The notes under the pieces were generated by a model that did not search any database, had not been told where the DNA came from, and saw only the letters and a list, made by a program, of their open reading frames with translations. A stretch of 64,000 bases of DNA, from assembly GCA_015179125.1 (NCBI GenBank), contig WHVA01000129.1, positions 62,001-126,000 of the forward strand, given 5' to 3'. Both the position numbers and the translations under genes were made by a program. Positions 47,201 through 57,967 of the stretch are shown here, piece after piece (the stretch's first letter is position 1; the number at the start of each line of letters is the position of its first letter). This stretch comes from Gautieria morchelliformis. Lineage: Eukaryota > Basidiomycota > Agaricomycetes > Gomphales > Gomphaceae.

Positions 47201-49129
47201 CCCGAATGCTTTGATTTGCCTGCGCCTTTTGTCATAGTTCCTCCACGACGGAATGTACCCGTCCCGGCCCCCGCGGCCTTCAAACCCGAAGCATTATTGG
47301 GTATACTACTTGACTTCGGTGCACCAATAATACCAGCGCGCACGCCGGCCCCTGCACCATGACCACCAATAGAGCCAGGCACCATGGGCTCAGATTCGCG
47401 CGCACGATAAGATTCGTACTTCGAAGCAATTCTATGCGATGCATCTTCGATCTGGCTCCCCCGCACAAAACCCGCTTCCTACCGACGTAATTAGCTCTCG
47501 AAATTCTTAGCAAAGGAAGGCTCTACTTCAAGTACAGCGGCGTCAATGGGCCATGCACGTAAAGTTCTGTCTTCGCTCCAAGTCACTAGCTGAAATTCGC
47601 GATCATCTGGCCACGTAACATTACCAGAGTGATGCAGAACTTGAAAGCCTGGAAGAACCTACCAAAGCCTGTATCCACACCTCCCTTCGTTCTCCACACG
47701 TACTCCTTCACTATATCCGCCCGGCCTTCGTTTCCACCGCTTTCAGGAACTATCTCAATTGGTCGCTGACTTCCTTCATAAAACAACTCCGGACGCTGTA
47801 TTCCTCGCTGCGGCAAACTAAGCACTCCGTTTCCAAACGGCACATGCCTAGCACGCCAAATAGGGTATCTCGTATCAATCCGCTTACGAGGAACGTGAGT
47901 GGGCGCGTCTGTCAAAGGCCTTGGGATGGCGTCACCCATGCCCGCGGCCGAAGTCGAGGTGTTCCAGAATTTAATGGACTGATCGAGGGAACACGTCACG
48001 ATCTCATCTCTGTCCTGGCGTGACCAATCTATGCCATAAATTCTGGCAGTGTGTGCTTTGATAGTGGTAAGAGGGATAGCCCCTTTCTGTTGTAGCGGGA
48101 TTAGCCAATGCCAAAACATAAGCAAAATATCGAACACGTTGGTCCCATATAAGTAAAATGCTCCCATGAGAAGAAGCCAGTAAATTTTCGTCATGCCGGT
48201 TCCATTTGACCTGAGTGGCGCCAGCTATTGTATACAGGTAAGTTGATGAAGGTATGGTATTCAACGTCGTCCAGCGACTCACGATTAAATGCACAGAGAC
48301 CTTCCCATCGTTTTCAATTTCGAGAGTCACATCGACAGGCATGTCTCAAGTTATCTCACCTGTAATAGGCCGCATAGAAGTCCTCAAGTCCCACATCCAT
48401 ATCCAAGAATCAATTCCGGTACTGGCTACGATGTCGGGGTTATGGTTGTGCCAGTTAAGATCTGTAATGCTTCTGTAGTGTCGAGATAGAATAAATTGAA
48501 TCGCTGAACGGTCTGGCCGGTCCAAATTCCAGATCAGACTGGTAAGTTGCGGGAAAGTGAGAATGGGGGGTTTTCTGCAGAGTTCATTGCACAAACAGTT
48601 TATCACTGGAAGTAGAAACAACACAATTAGCACGGGAAGGATGGGGGTTCCACTGCACGTCTGCAACATCCCAAGTTCCCCCCTGAGGAAGGAAGCGAGG
48701 CACTTCGAGAGGAGTTTCCAAATCTATGACGTAGAGCCCTGATCTTGCCGCAAGGACCACATCCCTTCCCGATGGGCTTATACTCATCTAGTATAAAATT
48801 ACAACAACATTGATATCGAGTAGAGTCAGGGAGACGGTGATACTAACTTTACCGACTCCATCTCCTACCCAGCCTTGCATTTTTATCTGAAGCCTCTGGC
48901 TAAAATCAGGCTTAGAAACTGGGCTGTCATCCAAGCGATCAGAGACACTGGAGCGAAAGAAGTCTGCATCGGCGTCCACGGTTGCTGACCCAGACACATG
49001 AAATGAAGACAAAGGATCACTAGAACCAGCGAGAGAAGGCCTCCGTACACTCAGAAGACTAAGTGTATGAGCGGAAGGGGGCGCAGCATCCCTTTCGTCC
49101 AAACTGTCCAGACTGGCAAGAGGCTCCAT
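44280..49129 (-). CDS. WDR59/SEA3 (Mtc5)-like SEACAT/GATOR2 subunit
   Basis: This subunit belongs to the vacuolar SEA/GATOR complex that controls TORC1 in response to amino acids. Start at 49129 (MEPLASLDSLDERD). A WD40 propeller occupies about 48880-47500: ISPSGRDVVLAARSGLYVID, WDVADVQWNPHPSRANCVVS, YRSITDLNWHNHNPDIVAST with WMWDLR, ATQVKWNRHDENLLASSHG, and TARIYGIDWSRQDRDEIVTC with SLDQSIKFW. The Ser-rich middle is followed by an RWD domain (VFIRVTFIFPREYP, about 46760). Next is a helical part containing CQHNAKVARAFGRTDHERLF. The C-terminal zinc region is spliced as CVGCGLGLQKPLCSFCRLP, then HVCLVCCHATHLRCW and CPTGCGCAC, a RING-like Cys/His cluster characteristic of SEA proteins. It ends DPSLIF, TAG (44280-44282). 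Architecture fits WDR59 better than WDR24 or Mios. Confidence 0.87.
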
Positions 49130-49526
49130 CGACGCGCTAGTAAGTCCTCACGTGACATCCTCCAATGGAGAATCGATGCGGTCCTCTCCAATTCAGTAAA
49201 ATACTCTATGTTATATACAGTACTAATTAGTGAAATACACCTAGCGTATACTTTCACACGTAATAGCATCTGGTAAATCCATAGTTCGTCTAAATCCATA
49301 GTTCGTCGTGTCTAATACATACTGGTTGATACTAAACCTAATCATGGGCCTTTCGAGGGATCAAGTCAACATTGGAAGAGAGGGCTGGGGAGCTATGGTG
49401 AAAGGCGCAATGATGTGGGTTACACCTGAAGATAGGTCCATAACAACTCAAAGGAGAAAACCAAGCCTGTAAAGAACATGAGGAATGAATCGCGAAACAA
49501 CGTAATACTGCTTACAATGATCAGCT
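49130..49526. other. Intergenic, nothing recognised
   Basis: This 397-bp space lies between the WDR59-like start codon and the stop of the small membrane protein gene. It must contain the WDR59-like promoter. No TATA box or other element was identified. Confidence 0.4.
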
Positions 49527-49922
49527 TTACAACTCCTTTGCAGAAAAAGTGTTGGAGCCCGTGCTGCTGGCGTCTGTACCGATGAGGTAGTAGTGGGCAC
49601 GTCGTGCAAGAAATGTAGCTTGACTAGGGAGATAACGGTAGATGCCGTATACCAAGAGGAAGATGAACATGATGAAGAAAGAAACTGAAAGGCGATGAAC
49701 AGCATTGATTAATTACAATTAATGACACAAACATAACATACGAAGGACAAAGGTCTCCCAAGGTTCCAACATGCAGGTGCCGAACGTGCCACCAACCCAC
49801 ATCCTCCATCGCCAGAAGAAACGAGCGACCGGGGTGTTTGGTGGCCTTAACCCAGACATATCTGGGCGTTGGGGCTTGGTTGCTTGCAGAGACTCCTGGA
49901 CATGGGAGTAGTTAGCAGACAT
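49527..49922 (-). CDS. Serine palmitoyltransferase small-subunit-like membrane protein
   Basis: Small SPT subunits stimulate the first enzyme of sphingolipid synthesis in the ER. Two exons (49922-about 49740; about 49655-49527) encode roughly 100 residues. A polar N-terminus (MSANYSHVQESLQ) leads to FFWRWRMWVGGTFGTCMLEP. The string MLEPWE is the hallmark of ssSPT proteins. A second hydrophobic stretch, FLLVYGIYRYLP, precedes SQATFLARRAHYYLIG and the TAA. The layout of a membrane segment ending in MLEPWE, then a second span with a trailing YxPxQ-like motif, matches the family. Start codons of this gene and GCP2 are 130 bp apart on opposite strands, implying a shared promoter. Confidence 0.72.
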
Positions 49923-50052
49923 GGCTTTGCGACTCTGTTTCTGCTCACTTTCCTGCCAAAAGTGGCAATGATTGCCCCACAATTTAGGAACAGTCCAATT
50001 CACAAATTTGCTAACGTATGCAAGAATTTGCTTATGTATGCAGGCCGCGCCA
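49923..50052. promoter_or_regulatory. 130-bp divergent promoter
   Basis: The start codons of the SPT small-subunit-like gene (minus) and GCP2 (plus) are only 130 bp apart, so both promoters lie here. No TATA box is evident. Co-regulation is possible but is only an inference from distance. Confidence 0.5.
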
Positions 50053-53049
50053 ATGAACACCCCTGTAACGCGCTCGACGCGCTCGACGACGGCCAAAGTA
50101 ACGCTGAGTCAGAAGCAATATTCCAAGGTGAACCCGTCAGTTATGGTGTCTTATGTGGATAATCGAGCGTTTCCATAGATAGCAGGTACAATCGCATCAG
50201 TGCGCAAACAGCGAGAACAGCCAGACGATGTCCTGCAAAGCGATGAACTGCAACCCAAAGCGTCGAAGGACGGTCGTCTCAGAGACACAGAGCCCTCTTT
50301 CGTTGTTGAAGCATCATTCATACGCGCCCCACTCAACTCGCGTGTGGAAGGTAAAGGTCCCTCCAGACATAAGCCCTCTAAGGGTAAGGCCCGACAGGAC
50401 TCACTGGAAAACGTTCCTATTGGTGTCCAGGAAGCGGTCATTCTCGAAGAGTTACTGTTTGTTCTCATGGTAAGCTCACTGCATTCATTTTATGCTATGG
50501 TTGATCATGCTACAGGGAATTCCTGGGACCTACATTACGTATGACCCAGTGTACTCTCCAGAAGAAGAGGAAAGTCTTCATGGTGCACACTTTTCTGTAA
50601 CTCCTTCGGTCGGTCAGTAATCTTTACGCCTCACTCTTCTTTATTGACCTGGCGAAAGACCTCTCTCTCCGGGATCTTACCAGTCGCATTCTTCCCCTCG
50701 CGACGGCCTACACGGCTATTACCGCCTTCATCCAGCAGCGCAGTCACCTTGAGCACGGTCTCGTCAATCATGCTCTTTGCGCCAGCATCAGGTCCATGCT
50801 GAAGGTATAACACGCTATTACATATCGATCATCACCCTCACAAAGTACAGGACTACCATACCTTAATCACACAACTAGAGCATGCTTTCACGAACAACTC
50901 CCAGTTCTCGCTCCAAAAACTTTGGTTTTATGTTCATCCGACGCTGCACACAATGTCGCTTCTTCACACCCTTATTCGCTCTCTTACTCGCGACGATCAG
51001 TCCCTCTCCCACACCTCTTCCGATGATTCTACTTCTTCCGAGGACGGGGAAGCTCAAGCTCGAAACGAAGCCCTTGGTCTTGCGCCTAATCTTAAGAACA
51101 TCGTAAAGCATATGGCACTCAATTCCGAAGACAATGTCTCAACGAAGAATCCGCCAAAAGGGGGAGAAGTTTTGTCCCAGTTGCATAAACTAGCACAAGT
51201 GCATGCTGGTGATCCGCAGGCCCAGGCTGTCTACGGTACGCTCCTTAGAGACGCGAGTAAGCCATATGCACGCGTTCTTAGACGCTGGTGCGAGCGGGGC
51301 TACCTCGAAGACCCCTATGATGAGTTCATGGTTCGCGAAAGTAGGTTCATTGACAGAGGCATCTTGGAGAAAGATTATGTCGATGAGTACTGGGAAAGAA
51401 GGTATACGGTGTGTTTTAGTTTGCATCTAAATGTTGTTCTCAACTAATATGACCGTCAGCTTCGTGATGGTTCCACTATTATGTCTGGGAAGCATCAAAC
51501 CCCAGCACATACCGACCTGCGTGACGGCGCATGCGTACCGCCATTACTCGAAGGCTGGAAACATAAGGTCTTACTGGCTGGGAAGTATCTGAACGTCATC
51601 CGCGAATGTGGTATTGAGATTGGGAAGGATTGGGACGCGACAAACGATGATCTAGCCATGGATGATGAACGGTGAGCGCACACCTGTATATCAAATCCTC
51701 AACTGAATATGCCCATTCGTTCAGGTTCTATAAGTCCATCGAAGATGCCTACTCATACGCAAATCGGACGCTGCTGCAGCTACTCCTGAAAGACCAGCAG
51801 CTCATCCCGCGGCTACGGTCGCTCAAACATTACTTCTTCCTTTCACAGTCCTTCTTTCTCACCCACTTCCTCGACATCGCCTCGCAGGAGTTGCGAAAAC
51901 CCGTGAAAGCTGCTAGCTCGCAGAAACTCCAGACGCTTCTTAGTGTCGCGCTCAACACAGATGGTGTCATGTTCCCGCAGGATGAGGCGGGTACAAATGG
52001 GATGTATAGGGATGACGTAAAGATGGCACTGCAGAGCTCCGGTTTGTATGAGTGGCTCTTGAAGGTCGCGAGTGTCAAAGGTGCGGTGGTGGGTGATGAA
52101 GATGCCATAGGAATGGAGATCGGAAGTGAAGAGGGAGGTGAGCGAAGGAAAGATAAAGGCAAGGATAAGGACAGGGACAAAGAAAAGGATAAAAAAACTT
52201 TAAGCGGTGAGATAGCTGTTTTTTTTTTCACTTGATTGTCATAATTTGATCCTGAGCACCCAGCAATCGACGTCTTCGCCCTGGACTATACTGTCAAGTT
52301 TCCGCTCTCACTGGTACTGTCTCGCAAAACTATGCTCCGATATCAACTTCTCTTTCGGTTCCTACTCCATTTGAAACACCTTGAACAAACCCTAGGTAAT
52401 ATGTGGGCTGAGCAGAAGTCCACCGCGTGGCGCATCCCCCTCCCCACTCACCCGGAACTTGCAAGGTGGCGCTGTGGCGTGTTCGTATTACGTGCTAGAA
52501 TGTTGGCCGTTATCCAACAGATCCTTGCGTTTGCAACGTACAACGTCCTTGAGCCTCATTGGCGGCGACTAGAAACTAAACTTGCGAACGTCACTACGGT
52601 GGATCAGCTCCTGCGCGATCATGTCGATTTCCTAGACACCTGCCTCAAAGAATGCATGCTGACCAGCTCAAGGTTACTCAAAGTAAGTCGCACCTAGCAC
52701 GGGTATCTTGTGCTCATCACCGCCTCCAGCAATATCAACGCCTTCTCACTACATGTGCCACCTTTGCGTGGTACACAAGCAATTTCACAAAATCGCTCAA
52801 TCAAGCCCTTGCGAGCCTTGACACTGATCCGTCTAGTGTATCAATGAAGGTACGCTGGGACTTCTTGATCAAATTCCGCACAAATTTTGACCATTGGCTT
52901 CGGGTACGTACCCAATATGAATCATTCGTCCAACTGTGCTGAGTAAATGACAGTCATATATTGAATGTGTGACGTTCCATGCCTCGAGTGAAAACGCGGC
53001 CCTAATGCCGCTGGTGGGAAGGCTGAAGTCTGTACATGGGAGTACATGA
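50053..53049 (+). CDS. Gamma-tubulin complex component 2 (GCP2/Spc97)
   Basis: GCP2 pairs with GCP3 and gamma-tubulin to nucleate microtubules at the spindle pole body. The start at 50053 gives MNTPVTRSTRSTTAKV. A GTGAAC intron (50128-50178) joins in phase to IAGTIASVRKQREQPDDV. The GRIP1 region follows: VPIGVQEAVILEELLFVLMG, DLSLRDLTSRILPLATAYTA, FIQQRSHLEHGLVNHALCAS, QFSLQKLWFYVHPTLHTM, YARVLRRWCERGYLEDPYDE. Then come VPPLLEGWKHKVLLAGKYLN, RSLKHYFFLSQSFFLTHFLD and the GRIP2 region (VFALDYTVKFPLSLVLS, MLRYQLLFRFLLHLKHLEQ, FLDTCLKECMLTSSRLLK), ending VHGST and TGA (53047-53049). A Lys/Asp/Glu repeat (about 52142-52197) interrupts the region before GRIP2. About nine introns are present. Confidence 0.92.
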
Positions 53050-53183
53050 GTTACGACATTTATAATTAGTGGTCTCAAGGCAATATTGAGGTATATACTA
53101 CAGGTCGCCCTGAATGTCTGGTGTGCGTAGCAGTAAACCCGTCCCGGTGGCGTATATTCCGTGAACGCCAATCACAACCATAC

Positions 53184-53945
53184 CTATTGACTTAGGATGG
53201 TACGCACAAAGCTCTCATAATTCACATTTCCGTCTCTGTACATCTTAAGTCAGAGGTATGTAGGGATGTGGAGGAGGGAGTCACCCACGCTCCGATTTGC
53301 ACGCCCTTCAGCAGCTCATCAACTTCCTCATCCGTCATCTTCTCTCCCAGCTGTGTCAGCACATATCGCAGCTCTCCTGCACCAATGAACCCGTTCCCCT
53401 CTTTATCGAACACCTGGAAACCTCTGATGAACTCTTCTGCCTCGCGTGCAACGGTATCATATAAGAACGATAGGCAGACGAAAGTCAAAGGAAGCATCAG
53501 AAGTGACATTAGGACAATCCGTTTCATGAACCATCGTCAAGCCCTGTCACATACCTGGCGTACCAGCGGGTTTGAAACCATCTGGCCTGTTCAGTATACT
53601 AAGAAACGTCTTGTAATCCACTGAGTTGTTGTCTCTGTCAGTAATCTTGCGGCCAGCTGTCTATCCTATAAATTGGCACTACTAACCCTCTCTTGGAGCA
53701 CTCGTAACAATTTCCGCCACTTCTGCTTGTGTTGGATTCTGACCTAGGGCTCGCAGAAGATCCCCTAGCGTTTCGCGCGGGACGGCCCCTGTCCCCTTCT
53801 TGTCGAACAGAGCAAAGGCTTCTTTGTATTCTACGCGCATAGACTTACGATGAGGCAATAGAGGAAGCTCTTACAACTAACCAGCATTGTCGCTCTACTT
53901 GAGGTAAGCTAATCTCTGCATGTTTGAAGGGCTCGGGCTCACCAT
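53184..53945 (-). CDS. Myosin essential light chain, CDC4/MLC1-like EF-hand protein
   Basis: This calmodulin-like light chain binds IQ motifs of type II/V myosins and is needed for cytokinesis. Exons join to give [20 protein letters not shown], then [75 protein letters not shown] and [16 protein letters not shown] with TAG (53184-53186). The spacing and the NRPDGF motif match fission yeast Cdc4 rather than calmodulin. EF-hand loops look degenerate, as is usual for light chains. The best model has a first coding exon of only ATG (53945-53943), a 48-nt intron and a 13-nt second exon (53894-53882). The gene converges on GCP2 and diverges from the GNAT gene. Confidence 0.88.
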
Positions 53946-54184
53946 TCTGCGCCGTGTGATATCACAGTTGGTATTATGAATATGAGAGTGCCGAGCAGAT
54001 CACAGTCTGCGTGGATGGATGAAACAAGCGTAAATGCAGCAGTGCTTACTAATACAGTACACAACGATCCATGCGCCACAAACATGAACTTCCGACATGA
54101 ACTTCTGACGTGGGAATCCCGGAATATAAGTACTAAGTACATGAACTTGACTTGATCACTCATTTCCTACTTCAATACTTCGCA

Positions 54185-54977
54185 ATGCCGCCTGCTTCCG
54201 CTACTATCCGCCCTGCCATGCCGTCCGATAACGATGACCTTTCCAGAATATGTCTCCTTACTGGCGATGCTGGATCATCAGCAGAGGCCTCTTATTCCAT
54301 ACCCGAACTTCTTGGGCTGATTTATGCACTCCCGTACAATCGACTTGAAACTACCTTTGGATTTGTGCTCGTGGATACACATGCACCCTGGCCTGACAGT
54401 GTCAATGCTAACGACACCCAGCATGTCGTGGGCTATATACTTGGAACGACAGATAGCAAGAAGTTTGATGAGGCCGCCGAACGAGAATGGTGGCCCGCGT
54501 TGCGGGAGAAATACACTAAAGGGAAAAGCTCCTCCAGGTACAGGCAGGTTGTTTATAAATGACTGGCATTGCATTGAAATCTATGCGAACACGCATTGAC
54601 TCGGAAAGAACGCGAGCAGATGAGCGCTGTATCTCCATCATCCACGCTCCAAGTACAACCCCAGAAGATATTTCCCGCCGCTTCCCGGCTTATATCCATA
54701 TTGACATCCTCCCATCGCATCAGGTCTGCATTAGTCTTATGCTATCAAGACCCCTCTGACGCTAAAATTCCCTGCATATTAGCGTAAGTCCTATGGAAGT
54801 AAACTCATGGCCAGCGCCGTCGCCTTTCTCCAAATTAGGGGCCACACAGGCTTATTTGTTGGTTTGGATCCTGCTAATGAGTCCGCCAAGAAATTCTATG
54901 GTCGCCTTGGTTTTGAAAGGATTGAAGCCGAAGGTGGCGAGTGGTGGGGGCTGGATTTTGATAAGTTCCGCAGATGA
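54185..54977 (+). CDS. GNAT-family N-acetyltransferase
   Basis: This enzyme transfers acetyl from acetyl-CoA to an unknown amine. Three exons are visible. Exon 1 (54185-about 54500) has MPPASATIRPAMPSDNDDLS and HVVGYILGTTDS. Exon 2 (about 54600-54723) has APSTTPEDISRRFPAYIHID. Exon 3 (about 54790-54977) has YGSKLMASAVAFLQIRGHTG, LFVGLDPANESAKKFYGRLG and FERIEAEGGEWWGL. The acetyl-CoA binding loop (Q/R-x-x-G-x-G/A, here around HQ/SYGSKL) is split by an intron whose exact ends are uncertain. The order and the NxxAxxFYxRLGF motif match a fungal subfamily related to the acetyltransferase half of bacterial O-GlcNAcase-like proteins. A TATAAG box at 54125-54130 lies about 55 bp before the ATG. Confidence 0.78.
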
Positions 54978-56247
54978 TGAGCTCATATCACTGACCAGCT
55001 TCAAGGTCCCTGCCAGTCTAGTTGTATGTATGCGTCTCTGCTCGGTCTGTGAGCTTGTTGTTCAAGAACTGACACCCTAAAATTGACCACCGAAGACGTT
55101 AGGGTATCGCAGGAAGCCTCACAGTGTGCGGTGTCTGCAATATTCAAGACATACATATTTATCACTCACACACTGGATGAGTTTCTTAGAGATACAGCAG
55201 TCCTTCACTATCATATCATGCTATAAGTGAAGTTCTCATCAGTGCCTGACTCAATCATGTCGATCCTGTCAGCAGTTCCATCCAATCAGAATCACGACAC
55301 ATGCACGACATGGCCGGCGTGGTATTATAAACGGACATCCATCCAGGCTACGTGACGCCATTCAATTCACTCCCTGAGGCAACCGTTATATGTTCAAGGT
55401 GATTCACGTTATCGTGAAGGCATGTATGTAAGCGGTGGGACAAACGCGAGCCTCAAGGCTTGTCGATAAGGGGTTCTGTTTCTGATGTTCAGTCCGTGGG
55501 TATCTAAGTCCTTTGATCTCAATATTGCAGTAATAGTCCACGGCAAGGGATACGTGTTTATCAAACCAGGGTCAAGAGCAATGGAACCCTAAGTTGATCT
55601 GGAAGCTAATTACGGTCACTTACCTCAACCATCGTATTTCTTTGGGAGCGCCATGGTCCAGACACTGTGACTATACTACAAGCGTCCAGCTAGTACAGTA
55701 ATTACCGCAGCCTGGGCCACTGAATCCAATGGGTGGCCCGAGGATCTATCCTGGGCCCGAGCCGAACTCATCTACGACAAGCCTATGGCGAAGGTCTGAG
55801 CCAATAACCAACATTCTAGCGTGAGCTTCGGACATATTGCCTTGGGCGGAAAAAAATCAATATAGGCTTAGAGGCGTCGCTGCGGGATAAAATAGGTTTC
55901 ATAGCTAGCAGACTCTACTCGCGATGCACCACCGACAAGTTGCACGCCGTTACAAGGGTGAAGCGGATCCTTATTTTGTGAACAAAACATATATTTCATG
56001 TTCTGTAGTGACATTATATGCAGTATACATAATTAATAGCCTCATTGCGCCGCTGTCGAGTCAAGTCTCAAATTGGAAGACCGCTGAGAACGTGCGTCTA
56101 ACTAAGTACTATATAATACATCCTTAACATCACTCACCGACAAGTAAACCTCACCATGATTCCTCGAATATAAGGCATTTACCGGAACACGTCCAGAAGT
56201 AAACACATCAGCATACACTTTATTTCCAACAACAATTGTGCCCATCC
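54978..56247. other. Intergenic, nothing recognised
   Basis: About 1.27 kb without protein-like frames on either strand; the longest frame (55924-56127) is 67 codons with no motif. There are no obvious tandem repeats, tRNA boxes or transposon ends. The right part should contain the promoter of the GTPBP-like gene. Confidence 0.4.
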
Positions 56248-57614
56248 ATGTTTGGAGAATCCGATTCCGAAAGCCCCCGCGTGGGCAGCCCTTGGGACTC
56301 GTTCATCGCAGGCTCGTCTCCATTGCCCTCGCCACCGAGCACAGAACTCGAACTCAAGACGCGTCTGGGAGAAGGTCTCCCCAAGCTCATCCCCGAAGTC
56401 GAATACGTACGTACTCGGTGGCCGTGTGCTCTTCATATCGCTTATCCACGCATATATGTTTCATTTATCCCGCACAGGGCAATGTTGAGTACAAGCTCAA
56501 GCTTCTCAACCCTTCGCCCGAACGCTTTACGCGGCTGGTAACACAGATGAAGTGGCGGTTGCTGGAGGGTGGCGGTCAGGCGTACTACGAGCTCGGTGTC
56601 GCGGACTCGGGGCAGCTCGTGGGACTCCCCAGGAAGGACCTCGAGCAGAGTCTCGAGACGCTTGAGATGATGGCAGGAGACATAGGAGCGTCAGTCATTG
56701 TGGTGAAAGAGATTGAGGTTCCCGCCTCGCTCGTTGGCCGTGGCATGAACGTTGCGCTCGGGATTCCCCAGCGCACGCCTGTGCCTGCAACCACCCTAGG
56801 GGAAACGGACATGTGCACGACTACTGAGACCGAAACGTCTGCAACGGAAGACGACGACGACCTCCTCACTGCGCTAGGCTTGGACCCCGCACCCACCGAC
56901 GCAGACACCGACGTGGAACCAGACAGCGAGCCACCAACACAACCAATCGCATGCCGCCAAACACACTTCATCGGCACTGCCCGCTCCCACCCCGAACGCC
57001 CCACATCCCAATCCTCCCCGGCAATCCACCCATTTCACCCAGACAACGAGGTCGACGGGGAGGCCCTCTACCACCTCGACTTTGAGATCGAGATCGCCTC
57101 CGTGTACAAGCCTCGTCCACACCGTGCGCGACCCCATCCCGCCACACAGTCCAAGTATACTAAGCGCGGGACGCCGCCAAAACCCAAGCCGAAACGGCTG
57201 CAGCGCGGCAGTGAGACGGACCCTGTCACGCGGGCTGTGGAGAAACGTATGAAACGTGATGCGAGGCGGGACCAGCGGCGGCGGGCGCTTCTCGCGCCTG
57301 ACGTCGACCGTCTACACGACACTGATAGCAACGCATCGGTGCCCTGCGACTTCCCCGTCGGACTGGATCCCGCCCCGGCATTAACCCCCGCGGACACAGC
57401 GTCCCTCGTCCCTCTCCTCGCTAACCGGCATTTGGATGATTCCACTACAGCCTGCACGGATCTGGACGACACATCCACAGGTACCGACGCAGGCCCAGGC
57501 ACAGTCACTACAGACGTCGCCGAGCCGCGGCTTATCGTTGAGGCGCTTGTGGTGCGCAAGCTCGCGCTTGAGGAAGCGTTCCTGGATTTTGGGGGCTTCG
57601 CACTTGAAGTGTGA
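56248..57614 (+). CDS. Protein with GTPBP1/2-like N-terminal domain but no GTPase domain
   Basis: Exon 1 (MFGESDSESPRVGSPW to about 56405) is joined by a GTACGT...CACAG intron to GNVEYKLKLLNPSPERFTRL, MKWRLLEGGGQAYYELGVAD, SGQLVGLPRKDLEQSLETLE and MAGDIGASVIVVKEIEVPA. This block matches the short domain preceding the GTP-binding domain in GTPBP1/GTPBP2 (eRF3/EF-Tu-like translation-quality GTPases). Here no P-loop, DxxG or NKxD motif follows. Instead come an acidic Thr/Asp-rich stretch, HLDFEIEIASVYKPRP, a basic segment (EKRMKRDARRDQRRRALL) and a C-terminal helix ending DFGGFALEV. It may be a ribosome-associated adaptor that kept only this domain. Function is unknown. The protein is about 430 residues and its main exon is uninterrupted. 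Confidence 0.72.
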
Positions 57615-57967
57615 GCGGGAGCGTTGACTCTGTGGGTAAGCTCCTGATGCACGGTAGAGCGTGTCATGACGATTCGGAGCGTGGCGCATGGATATATACT
57701 GCGTGATGATTCGCTGGCCTGACAGAGCACCCACCGAACTGTGAATCCTTTTGCCTCATCTGTATCACAAGATATATCTCTCCATCTATTTGGCGTCCTT
57801 TTTCTTCACCATGTTTTGACTACGCTATTCAAGTGGATGTATAAATAACTGCAGAGTTCTAATAATAAATCATGACAACAAAGGGCATCACGTGATGCGT
57901 GACATCTCCAGACGTAACTCATCTGTGACCCTGTACAACCCAAGCTCACAAGTAACCCACCCCTGCC

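Noticed and set aside
57068..57730. 220-codon minus-strand frame
   Set aside because: It is antisense to the GTPBP-like exon; its Ser/Arg-rich translation is a product of GC-rich codon usage on the real strand.
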